Shown: positions 1 to 12,824, counted from the stretch's first letter. The stretch is DNA of 64,000 nucleotides from Tetracentron sinense (GCA_015143295.1 CM026551.1:49216034-49280033); one strand, 5' to 3'. Program-made: numbers and translations. The notes: generated by a model from the letters alone, not told the origin.

Positions 1-775
1 AAAATTAGGTTCGTTATTTACCTCATTTGATCGCTTCCCAAAGATCTATCGCTTGCGAATAAGACTCGATCTCGATATTCAAATCTCTTTCTTCCTTTTC
101 CTGATCGAATCCTTCAACTCCTTAGGTTTCTCTCTTTTGATCTCTCAGGAAAACAACTTCTCTTTCTCTTTAGATCTCTTAGAAAACTCTTTTTCTTTTC
201 TCTTTTAGGTTTAGGAGGCTCTTGAAAACCTAATTCACGAGTTAGAGAGATATTTATAGAGTTTGGGAACTCAAGGGAACTCAAAAAATCGAAAATCAGC
301 GTTTTCGCGCATATTTCAGCGCTCACCGATCGATCGGCGAGTTTGGCCGATCGATCCCAACTGCCACTGATCGATTGGCACTAGTTGGCCAATCGGTTGG
401 GCCCCATTATTTTTACAAACCTTGATCCGGTAATTTGCCCGTAACTTTTGACTCGGTTATCGGAATTGGACAATTCAACTTGCGTTAGAACCATTATTCG
501 AAGGGGAACAATTTCTTGTCTAATAGACAAGTCCTAATTTCAGGTCCATGAAGGTCAAAATTTCTCATCAAGTTAGATGAAGGTGAAAGCAAATTCCGAA
601 ACATTTAGGTTAATACTGAGAACCCAAGATTTGAACCCTAGACTCCTAGAAGTTAGAAAATAGATACATTAACCTAATTTTAGGCAATGAGGTGACCCTT
701 TAAACCCAAAACTTTTAATTTAATAATAATAATAAGTTAATCACTATTATTATTATTATATAAGGGGTTACTACA
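1..775 (-). repeat. 5' part of a large LTR, minus orientation, cut by the window edge
   Basis: Read on the minus strand, this begins TGTAGTAACCCC at 775, a plausible LTR start. It then shows a conserved block at 440-545 (TAACTTTTGACTC in plus orientation), a TATA-like CTATAAATA near 245-260 and CT/AG-rich leader sequence. The same order (start, block, TATA, leader) occurs in the complete solo LTR at 32034-34141, which supports the call. The rest lies outside the window, so no target duplication can be checked. The 67-residue-scale open frames here are not convincing genes. Confidence 0.5.
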
Positions 776-2383
776 TCTAAGCATACCACATTAATTCTCA
801 TAGGAACACATGCATTTAAAATATGACACATATTTCAAGAAATTCATATAAATGGCACGAATGCCAAGAAACTAAATTTCAGGTTTCTACATTTTCATCT
901 CAAGGAAAAAAGAAGCTTGGAAATCACCTCCAATGTCATTCTAAAGTGATTCAATCGTAGGGAAGCGATCAAGGAAGGTACCATACATTGTTCTAACCTA
1001 ATAATATGTATGATATAAGTGTTATGAGTTATGGGAATGATGATTTCATGTTTGTATGTTATGATGATTATATCAAGGGTAGGTTTTGCATGAATTCAAT
1101 AGGATTGTGTATTAATGATCATTAATTAAATAAGGGATATGGGAACTAATATGTTAATGATGTTAGGATAATAAATTGAGGATTATATTGATGTTTTAGA
1201 CATGATATTATGATTTTTTTTCTATAAACCTCATGCACATATGATTTAACTTGATGAAAGGGATGATTTAGGGTTTTTACATGAATGAAATTATAAGGAA
1301 GGAATTCTGGTTGAATGACGCTTATAATCTGAAATTTTATGATACCAATTGTGATTCTATTTTATGTATATAAGCTATCCTTGTATGAACTTGCAAGTAA
1401 ATTATGCATTATATCAAGTGGTTGAATTTCAGATAGGTAAATACTTAGAGAGGATATCAACGCCCTGAATTTGTTAACCTTAGTTATATGGGTGGCTTTG
1501 GTGGAATTATATGTTTTGATATCGGAATCTGAGGGATAACCTAGATGAAGGTTAACCATGACACACAAGCACATATTGCACCGCATGATAAGAAGTACAA
1601 GAACATGTCTCACAAGCACAAGCACTTACATGTCATTGGGGATCTTCCATGTTACATGTCATTGAGAATCATCACATTACATGTCATTGAAGAAGAACAT
1701 CATGTTACATGACATTACATGAATATCATCTTACATGCATTGGTACATATGATCACATGAACTTCTTTGAACATGCACAAGTCTTACATGTCCTCACAAG
1801 TCATGAGTCTTACATGCCATGGATGATGTTATGTTTACATGTTTCCGCACATGAACTGTAAGATATGTTTACTTATGAGAAAGCATGACCATGATTATAT
1901 GTTATGATATTGTTAGCTAGACTTTGTATGCACTGAGCTTTCGCTTTCTCAGCTGTACTTTTTATGTCGGAAGTTTCAGGAGAGTTCAACATTTGTACTC
2001 TAGGACCTTGGGTAGAATAGGAGTATCAAGAAGAACCGAAAGGTGATTATCAGGATGGAGAAGTTGATCTGGATCATTATCCATACTACTGATTCAGTAT
2101 TTAGATAGTTGTTTTATGTCAGTTGAAAGGAATGTAATAAGATAATTAAAGATGTTGCTTAGGTTTAACTTTACATTGAGATCATATGGGTGATCGGATT
2201 TGATTATGTTAGTTAGTCGACAGTTGAATTATATCATTATATTGAAGTTTCTATTTGATTAAATATGGAAGAAATTTTGAGACTCACTTTTAGCACGCCT
2301 TTTATGTTGATTATATAGATATGGATATGTATTGTCATGGGTCCAAGGTCTCATTGACCAACATGGGATTTTGGGACGCGACA
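776..2383 (+). repeat. 3' part of a related large LTR, plus orientation
   Basis: It ends GGGATTTTGGGACGCGACA at 2383, directly against copia integrase sequence. This parallels the minus-strand end GGGATTTTGGGGTATGACA of the solo LTR at 32034. A degenerate array of a TTACATGTCATTG-like word lies at about 1615-1840, and the stretch near 1905-1975 matches the solo LTR around 32390-32450 in reverse orientation. The left boundary is uncertain. A GGGAAGCGATCAA word at about 960 recurs inverted near position 40 in the neighbouring LTR piece. Confidence 0.5.
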
Positions 2384-2660
2384 CAATTTGAGAAAAAAAT
2401 CAAGGTCTATCGCTTTGATAATGCAAGAGAATACTTTGAAGGTAAACTGCAAACAAACTTGAAAATTTAGGTATGATACATCAGAGTACATGTCCATATA
2501 CTCCTCAGCAAAAGGCTGGCAAAGAGAAAAAAACTTTCACCTCATGAAAGTTGCTCGAAGTCTCCTCACAAGAATGAACGTACCGAAAAAGTTATAGGCA
2601 GAAGCGGTTTCTTATAGTTGTCTACCATATCGTATGTTGTCTCAAGTGCTAAGTTGAAGT

Positions 2661-3262
2661 CTCCACACCAGTGTTACCTAGGCACTTCAGTTTTCCTAAA
2701 TTTTGCCGTGCCGACACTTGGACACGACACGACACTCCATGGCACGACACGACACTCCTTGGCACATGCCTATACCGTGCCATGGTGACGTCAACATTAT
2801 GGTTAGGCATGTGTTACTTCATGTATGTCATGTCATTTTAAAAATACAATTTATTGGATTGCTATGAATTTTTTTCGTCAAGTTGTGTAGCTTTTTCGGA
2901 AACATAGATAAAAAACTTACTAGGAGAGCAACGACACCATTGACAATCAAAAGGGACGTCTCTCCTTCTCTCTTGTTTCTCCTTTATATTTAGTATACAA
3001 GTATTTTTTCTATAACTTTGGTATATACTTTTAAAAAATAAAAAGTAGGGACAAGTGATCCCTCCTATCTATCCTTATTATTTTTTTAAAAAAAATTGAG
3101 ATAATATATTATATATAAATATAAATATAAATATATATAATAATTTTAAAAAATATGTCTGTGCCGCCGTATTGGGATTTTCAAAACTTGTCGTGCTGAA
3201 CACCTCTAGACACCTGGACACTTGGCACCCATACCACGTGCTTAGGTAACACTGCTCCACAC
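2661..3262. mobile_element. hAT-like non-autonomous element, GACAC group, copy 1
   Basis: The element proper is 2669-3254 (586 bp). It starts CAGTGTTACCTAGGCAC and ends GTGCTTAGGTAACACTG, a 17-bp terminal inverted repeat with one mismatch. An exact 8-bp direct repeat CTCCACAC flanks it (2661-2668 and 3255-3262), which is the hallmark of hAT insertion. The subterminal regions are dense in GACAC/GTGTC words. It has no transposase frame. It interrupts copia integrase, whose reading resumes after it. Confidence 0.9.
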
Positions 3263-3813
3263 AATATTCTTTTTCCAAATTAGTTCACCTTTATTGTTCA
3301 TCCTCGAGTCTTCGGTTGTATGTGTTTCATTCATCTTTTGGGTCCAAGTAAGACTAAATTGGACCCTAAAATTCATTCAGGGTGTTCTCTTAAGGTATTC
3401 CTTCACTCAAAAGGAATAAAAGTGTTTTGATCTAGTGTCACAAAAATGATTTGTTATAATGGATATCACTTTTATTGAGTCGGAACCCATTTTTCTCATC
3501 CTACCTCTCTCCAAGGGGGAACATAGTGAGTTGGATGAGAAGCAGCATCATTTAGTTCCTATTCCTCAACCGGTCATTCATAATCCTTTTCAGTCAATTT
3601 TTCTAGGGCACTTGGCTCTTATTAATACTGCTACTGAGCAGGAATTACAAATTTACACCAGACGCAATAAAGGAGAAGGGACCACTATGACAAGGTCAGT
3701 TACCAATTCAAATTCCTCATAACCAAATTCTAATTCTAATTCAGGTAATCCTACTTCTTTTGTGTCTTTACCTTCCAAATTCTAGGAGACAATCTCCAAT
3801 CCTAAGTGCGTGA

Positions 3814-4720
3814 GGCTAGGATCAAGGTTTTGAATGTTGATATTGTATGACATGTCAAACCGTGGAAAAAAGATATATCGGGAATATATCGCAAGATATA
3901 TTGGGGAAGATATATTGCAGGATATATTGATATCGCGGAAATAATATCGCACGTGGATGAAAGTTGAAAACATAGTGAAAAATATAAAATTTTTCAATGA
4001 AACTTCAGGATATGTTAAAATAGATTTTAATACACATTTGAGAAACAAAATTATTTTAAAAAACAACACTGTATATAAGAGAAACAATAAGAAGAGGCCT
4101 AAGATGTGCGTTGACGTTGACGACAATGTATGATTCACTAATATTTGATGTAACTAGCACAAAAAGTTTCATTCATTTCTCAATCAATCATAACAATTAA
4201 CTCAATTACAATCAGTTTCATAACATATAAAAATTTACTTCAATTAAACTAGTATTAACCTTGAAATTAGAAAATTTTAAGTTTCCCCAAAACCTTTCTC
4301 CCTAAAATAAGTCAATTTGAAGAAATTGATTACTTTGTCAAGAAATTTCTCATGCTCTTTGACTTTCTCAAACATCGAAGCCTTCATTAGAGTTTTCCTT
4401 ACGTTTCCCCCAAGATCTCAAGCATGGATCAAGATCCCAAGCCTTCCGTTTTACTCAAAAATGAGTGAAGAATCAAGTTTGGCCTAAAACCCCTCTATAT
4501 ATGGGATGTCAAATGATATATGGGATATATCGTGCGACATATCCCATATATCGCACGATATCCCACAATAAAATGCCAAAAAAAAATGTGTTTAAAACAA
4601 TATTGCACGATATTGTCAAAAAAATGTAAAAAATCAAATACCTTGTATAGATACCTCGGAGTCCACCAATACCGAGTTATATCAACGATATATCGTCGAC
4701 ATTTGAAATCATGGCTATGA
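3814..4720. mobile_element. hAT-like non-autonomous element, ATATCG group
   Basis: The element is 3822-4712 (891 bp), with ends TCAAGGTTTTGAATG and ATTTGAAATCAT that pair imperfectly when inverted. The flanks GGCTAGGA (3814-3821) and GGCTATGA (4713-4720) form an 8-bp target duplication with one mismatch. Both ends are packed with GATATATCG-like words (about 3865-3945 and 4515-4690). The middle (about 3960-4230) is related to 36300-36540. The small open frames inside are not credible genes. Confidence 0.75.
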
Positions 4721-4936
4721 TGAAAGAGATGAGTGCTTTAATCAAGAATGGTAGAATCGTTTATGGGAAGGGGTTGATCCACACAAACCAACCGCTAACA
4801 ACTGTTATTGATCTCCATAAATCAGTTACTCACCAAAAAAACTAGGACTGCACAATCCAATATAAAAAAAAAAACTAAATCATAGCAGCGTTACATGTGA
4901 GAAGTCATCAAAACTTCTTCAATCCTTCATAGAAAC

Positions 4937-5753
4937 TCTCAAAACATGATATTTTAAAACTTGAAGGCGTTAGGACCTCAAGATGCGTGAAGCATAAGCC
5001 TCGAGGCATGAGGCTTATGCCTCACAAGAAAGCTTCATACACTCTCACTTTAACAAATAAATAAAATATAAGAAAATTACAAAAAGATTCAAAAAGCTAA
5101 TGAAAGATTATATATATATATATATATTTGTATTTGTGTACATTGTGTGTTCGGGTGGGTGCATGCGTACACATAGAAATACTATATAAATTATTTAACT
5201 ATAAAAGATAAGAAATGCAAGCAAATGCTGAAATTAAAATTACTTTTTTGTTCATATACATATTGAAAATGATGTTTAATCATTAATTCATGTGATGGAT
5301 TTAAAATTTTAGTAAAAAAATTACAAATTAAGTATTGAACTGCAGTGTAAGTCAGTTGCTCCAAATTAGACTCAAAGGGTTTTAAAAGCCTAAATAAGTT
5401 AAACATAAATAAATTAAGTGTTAGTTGAAACCAATATCACTATCAGCATTTTCAATGTCTTATCGGAAATAAATAAAGTGTTATTTGTTATTAATTTAAA
5501 CAAATAACAAATTTTAAAAAATGACATTTAAGTCTCAGTTGTGGCTAAAAACTTAATTTTAGTTAATGTATGAGACAGACGTCATAAACATAAATCGAGC
5601 TTCAAGGCGTGAGGCATATGCCTAATGTCAACCTCATAGGGTTTTAAAGTTTAAACCCCATGGTTGAGCCACAAGGCATTTTCCTTAAGCCTTGCCCCAA
5701 GGCGAGCCTCGTGGCGTAAGCCCCACAAGCTTTTTAAAACATTGTTTCAAATG
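4937..5753. mobile_element. hAT-like non-autonomous element, GAGGC group
   Basis: The element is 4945-5745 (801 bp). It starts CATGATATTTTAAAACTTG and ends with CTTTTTAAAACATTG, which pair as imperfect inverted termini. The flanks TCTCAAAA and TTTCAAAT match at 6 of 8 positions. The subterminal regions (4975-5030 and 5600-5735) are filled with GAGGC/GCCTC words. An AT-rich middle has a (TA)n run near 5111. It resembles the other hAT-like elements in architecture but not in sequence. Confidence 0.6.
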
Positions 5754-6465
5754 ATTCACAATCCTAAATCACAGCAAACATACTCTACTTGCTTGATGCT
5801 TCATCATTAATGTCTCTAAAGGTTCCAACTACCCAATTGATCAAACATTGGATTTTTTCTGTGAAATTAATCGAGTGGATGAAAACCCTCTTAAATAATG
5901 TCTGAAAATTCCAGAAAGATAATCAAGAACTCCAGAATAGTGCCCCCTCTAACCTGGTGTGTTTTCAGAGGAGGGGGAGGGGTTGTCTGAACAATTGTTG
6001 ACGTCAGCCGTATGGCTCCTAGCATCATCCTTGGCTAATGTCTGATTTCCTCTTCTTCAACCCTTTCTTTGAATGTGTGCTAAGGCTCTAATACTTAGCA
6101 GATTTCTCAATTGTAGTTCCGGTTTGAGTGAGGAGAAGACAAAGAAGAAAGGAGAGAGAGAGAGAATAAGATGGGAATGAATAGACACATCCCTTCTATC
6201 CTTTTATTTAAAACATTGCATAAATGCATTTATTACAAAGACTGAATGTAAAAGAGTATGCTTATATTATTAGGTCCATTACAACAGGTTTCAATCCACT
6301 TTGTCTAGTGGGACCTTTTTTGGTTTTGTTTGATATATGCTCTTTGCATTGTCAGTCCATTCAATCTTTGCACAGAAGAAAATTATTCTCTTTAAGATCG
6401 TGAAGGGCATTCATTAGATGCTCAAGTTCTGCAGCAACTATCATGTATTGCTTGACCACACTCTC
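5754..6465. other. Unassigned region with a possible old copia leader/LTR relic
   Basis: No gene seen. The motif GGCTCTAATAC near 6083 resembles, on the minus strand, the primer-binding site of the copia element at 6471-19215. A TGACGTCA palindrome at 5999 resembles that family's leader. Together these suggest a worn relic of the same family. An AG-rich tract lies at 6130-6175. Confidence 0.3.
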
Positions 6466-6470
6466 ATAGT

Positions 6471-6729
6471 AGTTGGTTTAGTTTGTGAGTTTATTAGGGT
6501 TAGAAGTTAAGGTTTGAGAGATAGAAGAAGAAGAAGAAGAAGGAGATTAGGTTTAGTGAAAAATAGTGGGAGAGATTAATGATCTCTCACATACTTTATT
6601 ATTTATATTCCACTAATGCTCTACTATTAGTATATAAGAGCTACAAATAGTAGACCCACAATACAGTATATAAGAGATAACATAAAGGCAAGGCCCGTAG
6701 AAATAAAGCCCAAAAAGTCTTATTCAACG
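6471..6729 (-). repeat. 3' LTR of the old copia element
   Basis: Aligns along its length with 18962-19215. The last base on the plus side (first base of the minus-strand LTR) has changed, giving CG instead of TG. A polypurine tract, seen on the plus strand as CTCTCCCTCAAG at 6730-6741, adjoins it as expected for a 3' LTR on the minus strand. Confidence 0.9.
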
Positions 6730-6741
6730 CTCTCCCTCAAG

Positions 6742-7426
6742 TTAGTGCGTAGCAACTTACCAACAATATTTCGGAACTGAGTACCATTAAAACCCTTAGT
6801 CAACACATCAGTCAGTTGATCTTCTTACTTCACAAACAGGGTGCAAATATACCCCGCCTTCAACTTCTCCTTGATGAAATGGCGATCTACCTCAATATAC
6901 TTCATTCTATCATCCTGCACTGGATTATGAGCAATACTAATAGTGGCTCTATTATCACAATATAAGCTCATGGGGCTGTCAGTAAGAAGTTCAATCTCGC
7001 TCAGGTGTAATCGGAGCCAAAGAAGTTCACACACACCATGTGTTATGACTCTAAACTCTGCATCTGCACAGGATCTAGCAACTACATTCTACTTCTTACT
7101 TCTCCATGTGATAAGGTTACCTCCAACCATGGTGCAATACCCGGAAGTATAGCGTTTATCAGAAACCAAACCAGCCCAATCTGCATCAGTGGAGGCTTCA
7201 ACCCTTAAGTTACCATTACAGGTATACAACAAACCCTTCCCATTAAATGACTTTAAGTAGTAGAGCATCCGATTCACTACCTCCAGGTGGCCAGTAGTTG
7301 GTAAATGCATGAATTGGCTGACTACAGTAACAACATAAACAATGTCTGGCCTAGGAAGGGACAGATAAATAAGTCTGCCAACAAATCTTTGGTACCTTCC
7401 AACATTTAGCAGATATTTGTTGCCCA
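6742..7426 (-). pseudogene. Copia reverse transcriptase end and RNase H, broken
   Basis: Read on the minus strand: the end of reverse transcriptase (VGRYQRFVGRLIYLSL), then RNase H with TDADWAG and later LYCDNRATISIAHNP and HIEVDRHF-like motifs. It closely follows the homologous part of the young element at 16540-17120. Frame breaks and stops separate the pieces. A solo LTR is inserted immediately upstream at 7432. Confidence 0.85.
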
Positions 7427-8869
7427 AGGTTCAGACCCTAAAAGGGGGGTGAATAGGGCTTATGGCAAATTAAAAATTTATCCTATTTCCTCAAGCGGAA
7501 TTTTAATTTTAACAAATTAAAAGGAAATAGAATTTATGCAATTCTACAATCAATGCAAAACAATTTATAAAGGGAAGAGTTAGAGAGATGCGAACACAAA
7601 GAGTTTGTTCACGAGGTTCGACAATCCCGCCTACGTCCCCGCCTCAAGCTATACCCGCTAGAGGATTTCTCACGATTTACTCAATCGCACAGACTTTTTC
7701 CGGGTGAAGCCCACCCCGTTACAATACAAGAGAATCCCTTCTTTTGACTTCAGTCTACTTTACAGGTAGAAACCAAACTTTTTGTCCTTTACAAAGCTCC
7801 CCGCTTCAAGGACAAGAATCCTCCAATTCTTGATTTTTCACATAAACTTCAAAGAGTGATGTTTACAATCAGATTTTGATCCTAAAACGAGCTGAATGAT
7901 CTCTCTAAAGCTCACTAAAAATCTCCCAAAGATTGGAGTTGAATAGTTAAATAAAACTGATTTTGAGATTTTAGGTTTAACTCGATAGATTTGAAATCTA
8001 AGCTTTGGAGTGGATGATTGAATGATTGGATTTTTATTTCATCAAGTTTTACATTATAAATCATCCCTATTTATAACCTTTTCAAAGATATAGCCATTAG
8101 AGAGGCATTGGAAAATATATGACCGTTTAAAAACTAGCAGTTACAAGCTTCAACTGCGTCCCACATGATTTTGTCGACGAGATTGGGAAGGCAATCTCAA
8201 TTCGTGGACGAGATTAGGACAGAATTAAAAACAATAGCACTGCGGCTAATTTCGTTGACAAGGCTGAAGTTCCTCTTCAATTTCGTCGACGAGATTTCCT
8301 ATTTTCTTCTGGAAATCTCATCTAAAACAGACCAATATGATGGGCATGATTTCCTTAGTCTTCTACCTTATTTTAATCATGATTTTGGTCAAATCAAATG
8401 ATGTCCTAGGGCCTTATAAAGTTATTCAATTTTGTTTAAGGCCCCTAAGGTCAATCTAAGCATTTTGAGCATTCAACCAACCACCTTTGAGGACTTTTTA
8501 TAAAAGTCCTAAAGATACTCTCACTAAAATATAAAGCATTAAACCTTTCTTGAGAGTCTTCATCTCGTCTTCACTCTTGATCTTGTTTTCATCTTCCTTT
8601 TGACTTTGTCTTCAATATCTTCATGACTTGGATTTGATTGATCTTCAACTTGATCCAATTTGACTTGCTTTGACTTGATGATGAATTATTCGCATAGATT
8701 GTGTTATTTTCATGCTTTTTCATCTTAAATGGTTTGCTAATACTCTCCATAAACTGATTTTCACTTAAACTCAATTGAGATATTAGTAATACAAATCTTA
8801 TTTTATTATTGTGTTATCATCAAAATCACTAAGAAGACCTATGGTGGACACTTATAGGCTAACAATGTT
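7427..8869 (-). mobile_element. Solo LTR (unrelated family) inserted in the old copia element
   Basis: Copia reading stops at about 7431 and resumes at about 8865, so about 1,433 bp (7432-8864) is an insertion. On the minus strand it begins TGTTAGCC, followed by TTTTGATGATAACACAA, a sequence type common in plant LTRs, and ends GGGTCTG. Flanks AGGTT (7427-7431) and ATGTT (8865-8869) form an imperfect 5-bp duplication. No internal coding domain is present, so a solo LTR is the best call; the exact ends are uncertain by a few bases. Confidence 0.65.
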
Positions 8870-11355
8870 CCCCACTAGCTTCAATTAGGGTCTATAGGTG
8901 AATCACATGGTTTACAGCTCATCATGCCTGTCTCCTCCAGTTGGTTAAGTACATACTTGCACTGAGAGACAAATATGCCCTTTTTAGATCTAGCAACTTC
9001 AATTCCATGGAAAAAATTTAGAAGACCTAGATCTTTGATCTAAAATTCATTTGCTAACTTACCCTTCAGAGATTCTATCTCATCCAAATCATCACCTGTT
9101 ACAATAATGTCATCCACATAAATAATCAAGACAGTCATTTTCTGGTATGACCGCTTGAGAAACAATGTGTGGTCGCTTGACTTTTTCTATAGCCATTCTT
9201 CACCATAGCATTGCGAAAACGCTCAAACCATGCTTTGAGGACTACTTCAGTTCATACAAAGCCTTTTTTAGCTTACACACCTCCCCTTCATCTAAGAGGC
9301 ATTTGAACCCAGGAGGAGGTACCATATACACCTCTTCCCCTAAATCACCGTGTAGAAATGCATTCTTCACATCAAACTGAAACAAGGGTCAATTCTAATT
9401 GACTGCAAAAGAAATGAGGACTTTCACTGAGTTCATTTTTGCAATTGGAGCAAATGTCTCCTGATAGTCTATATCATACGTCTGAGTATACCCATTTGCA
9501 ACCAAGCGAGCTTTGTATCTCTCAATTGAACCATCCGAGCGGTGTTTTATTGTAAACACCCACCTACATCCAACCGGTCAATTCCCTCTTGGTAGGTTGA
9601 CCATATCTCAGGTACAATTTTTTTCAAGTGCACACATCTCTTCTTCCATAGCATGTTTCCATTTTGGTTGAGACAGTGCATCTGCTAAACTGTGAGGGAC
9701 AGAAACAGAAGACAAAGCCAAGGAAAACGAGCAATACGAAGAAGACAAGGTATGGTCAGATACAACATTAAAGATAGGATGCTGAGTGCATGTTCTAGTG
9801 CCTTTTCTGAGACTAATAGGAATTTCAGACTCAACAATGTCAAGACTAGAATTAAAAACAATGTTACCTAGATCAAAAGAGGTCTCTTGGTGGGGCCAAC
9901 GAGGTTCTTTATGTCTTCTCTTGTATACCTGTAATTCTTTGACCATTAGTTCATGCTCCTCCTGTCTACAATCACCGTCAGAGGAGAAAATAATAATGGA
10001 AAGAGAAGATATCTCTTTACTGATGCTCTCTCCCTAAAGAGATGTCTCATTGGTAGAAAAATATGGAGTAGTCTCAAACAGGGTGACTTCCATAGATATG
10101 AAAGACCAATGAGAAAGAGGATGATAACATCTATACCCCTTCCGATGAGGAACGTACCCAAGAAAGATACATCGAAGAGTCCTAGGATCAAACTTTGTGC
10201 GAACAGAACGAGCAATATGCACAAAACAAATACATCCAAAAATCTATGGGGTCACTAGAAACAAAGGAATGGAAGGGATAATAAGGAAACAGGAGATTGG
10301 AACTCTAAAATCCGAGAAGGCATCCGATTGATTAAGAAAGCAACAGTCAAACAGAGTCAAACCATAAAAATTTAGGCACATTCATAGTAAGCATAAGCAA
10401 GCGAGTGACTTCCAACAGAGATCTGTTTTTCGCTCAGTCACACCGTTTTGTTGAGGTGTGCCAGCACAAGAAGTCTGATGAATGATATCATAGGAATCAA
10501 AAAAAATGTAGCCAAGCTATCAGATATATATTCCCCTCCACTATCTGAACGAAGGACTTTAATTGAGGCGTTAAACTGAGTGGCAATCATTGTATGAAAA
10601 GAAAGAAAAACAGTGTCAACTTCACCCTTAGATTTCAACATATACACCCATGTGGTATAAGAAAATCATCCACAAAAGTAACAAAATACTTAAAAACACA
10701 CGATGAAGTAACAAGGGATGGTCCCCACATATCTGAATGCACAAGAGAAATTGGTGAATTGCATTTATTACCACTATAGGGATATGAAGTTCGACAATGT
10801 TTAGCAAATTCGGAAGTTTCACACTGAAAATAAAAAAGTATACTAGAAACAGATAAATACATAAACAAACGCCTAAGAAGGGAAATGGAGGAGTGGTTGA
10901 GACATCTGTGCCACCGGTATAACTTCTCCGTACTACTAATACTCCGAACACCATGGGGTATCTATTGGACTAATAAAGCAATGCGAGGCAAAGGGTAGAG
11001 CAGATACAGTCCTTGCTCCTCATTATAGCTCATATCAATCGTCCTCTTCGTTTCCAAGTCCTGAAAACACGATAAGAAGGAAAGAAAATGACGCTACAGT
11101 TCAATGATTTGATAATATGGCTAACGGATAAAAGATTCAAGGTAAACTTAAGAACATGAAGAACAGAGGAAAGGGACATAGAAGGTGTAACATCCACACT
11201 CCCCTTATCCGCAATGGATGATAAAGTATCATCCCCAACTTTAACTTTGTATTTACAGGAATCAATGAAGTAAGATGAAAAAAGGAAGACATACCAAGAG
11301 CGACTATAATCAGAAACAGATGCTAGAGCCAAGGTTGAGGTACCTGAGTAAGGGA
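8870..11355 (-). pseudogene. Copia protease, integrase and reverse transcriptase, broken
   Basis: On the minus strand, in order: a protease/linker stretch (about 11340-11030, LLSVSHIIKSLNCSV), integrase core (LRSDSGGEY near 10540, HLNKTV at 10438), the integrase C-terminal part (LRCIFLGYVPHRKGYRCYHP, 10034-10222), a serine-rich linker (9608-9946) and reverse transcriptase (9600 to 8870, ending ETGMMSCKPCD). Each block matches the young element at 14000-16500 in the same order. Frame changes and stops throughout make it a pseudogene. Confidence 0.88.
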
Positions 11356-11972
11356 CTAAGGCGGCACTGGCGATACTCGGTGTGTCTCCAACTGGGATAT
11401 AAAACGGCGGAAAGCATAGATCTCATCTCGAGACAGGTGAGGGCTATCAGATGGAGGTACAGCAATAGATGTTGGGGCTATAGATGTAACAAAGTTTGCC
11501 CCTGTCTCCTCGTTCACCACCAGGACCTCGTGGGGGTGGACGACCATGTAGATCCCAACAAGTATCTTTTGTATGATATATGCGCCTTTAGTGGTCCCGA
11601 TCATCAGTAGAAGGTCCGGAAGATCCAAAATGACCACCTCTGCAATGACCACCACTCCTGCCTCCCCACTAGAATGAGGAGGTTAGTGCAGATCTATTAA
11701 CAATAAGAGGGAGTACAGCACTCTGACAACGCTCCTCACGGTGCAAGTATGCATAGACCTCATTAGGAAGTGGGACCGGGTCTTTGCCAAGTATATGAAC
11801 CCTGATTTGTTTATAGTCCATATTCAGCCTTGCAAGTAGCTCAAACACCCGATTTTGTTCAACCAATTTTGTATAAGCTGCCACATCCTCAAGGCACTTA
11901 GCCTGAAAGGTCTGATAGTGATCTAGCTCTTCCTAAAGACATCGAAGAGAGCAATAATCGGTGGAAATAGAC
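11356..11972 (-). pseudogene. Copia gag, C-terminal part of the old element
   Basis: The minus-strand frames read FELLARLNMDYKQIRVHILGK and YLHREER, matching the C-terminal half of the gag at 12825, followed by a damaged zinc-knuckle region and DEIYAFRRFISQLE. The gene is split here by the young element, whose insertion site (ATATC, 11973-11977) is in mid-gag; the N-terminal half is at 17411-17836. Confidence 0.85.
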
Positions 11973-11977
11973 ATATC

Positions 11978-12159
11978 TGTAGAATAATAAGCATGTGTAA
12001 TGAGGGGCTTTCTTGTAATTTCTTGTAATTAGGGGAAACCCTTCTTTTCTACTTTAATAGAATATGAGAGAGAAGTGGGTTACACTCTCTTCCCTTTTTT
12101 CCCTACTTTCTTCTTCTTCTCCCTTCTTCTAAACCTAAAACCACTTTAAGAAATCCACT
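11978..12159 (+). repeat. 5' LTR of the young copia element (182 bp)
   Basis: Identical to 17224-17405. Starts TGTAGAATAATAAG and ends AAGAAATCCACT. The end is fixed by the target duplication on the other side and by the primer-binding site that follows immediately. It contains a direct repeat TTTCTTGTAA and a CT-rich 3' part. Short LTRs of this size are usual for some copia families. Confidence 0.96.
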
Positions 12160-12171
12160 TGGTATCAGAGC
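12160..12171 (+). other. Primer-binding site, initiator tRNA-Met type
   Basis: TGGTATCAGAGC directly follows the 5' LTR. This is the usual plant copia primer-binding site, complementary to initiator methionine tRNA. Confidence 0.93.
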
Positions 12172-12824
12172 ACAAAAGTGAATAATCTCGCCGGAGGTAT
12201 CTCCGGCAGATGCTGACGTCAGCAGCCGTGCAACGACTGTGATGAAGTGTTAGTGTGACGTCATCCACGGTATTTTTTTGTGTTTTTTCTTCTTGGATCT
12301 AGTAGATCTACAGATTAGAAGAATTATGGTGATTTTTTCACGATTTATTGGAGCTTTTAAGTGAGTTTTTGAGAATTTTTTTGAAAAAAAATTCCGAAAA
12401 AATCCTCTTCGAACTAGTCGTTTTTTCTCTTTATATGGGGGATTTAACTTGGGGATATTGGTACTAAAAGATCCCCCTCAAAATTTCGGTCCCCTTGGCA
12501 CCGGTCTTCCGGCGATCAGAACCTCGCCGTAGCTCCGGCGAACGTTTTTCTCTACTAGTTTTTTCCGGCAGAGGCTGTTTTTGGGTATTTTCTCTCATTT
12601 TTCGCATTCTAACCTTGGTGGAAGTAGTTTAATCGTTTATGAATGCTATATGAAGAAGTTTGGGTGCCCTCACGTTGTTTGAGGAGATGTTCGAGTAATT
12701 GTGGAGTGGTTTTTGGTCATTGGACCATTGGTGGTTGTTCGTTTGGGTTGTAGAACCCTGTGGTACCTGCTCGGCGGGTGTTTAGTGGCTGGATTTGTGC
12801 AAATCAGTCCGTAGTTGACACACG
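12172..12824 (+). other. Untranslated leader of the young copia element
   Basis: No coding frame before the gag ATG. It contains two TGACGTCA palindromes (12214-12221 and 12256-12263), the core of bZIP/as-1-type sites. The same octamer lies in the leader of the older family member (18894-18901). Confidence 0.6.

Larger units (their letters stand above)
2384..4780 (+). pseudogene. Ty1/copia polyprotein remnant A (integrase to start of reverse transcriptase)
   Basis: Frames from 2384 read as copia integrase core (a QFEKKI-like start, then an R-x-DNAREYF-like strand with many stops, then PYTPQQ), resume at 3263-3813 with the integrase C-terminal and linker region, and end at 4713-4780 with an EMSALIKNG-like stretch that precedes reverse transcriptase in copia elements. 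Stops and frameshifts show it is dead. Two hAT-like elements interrupt it (2669-3254 and 3822-4712) and an LTR is inserted at its left edge. The stretch at about 3735-3810 closely resembles the remnant at 34515-34580, so both are the same copia family. Confidence 0.75.

Noticed and set aside
9786..10258. Plus-strand open frames across the old copia integrase
   Set aside because: Shadows of the minus-strand polyprotein remnant.
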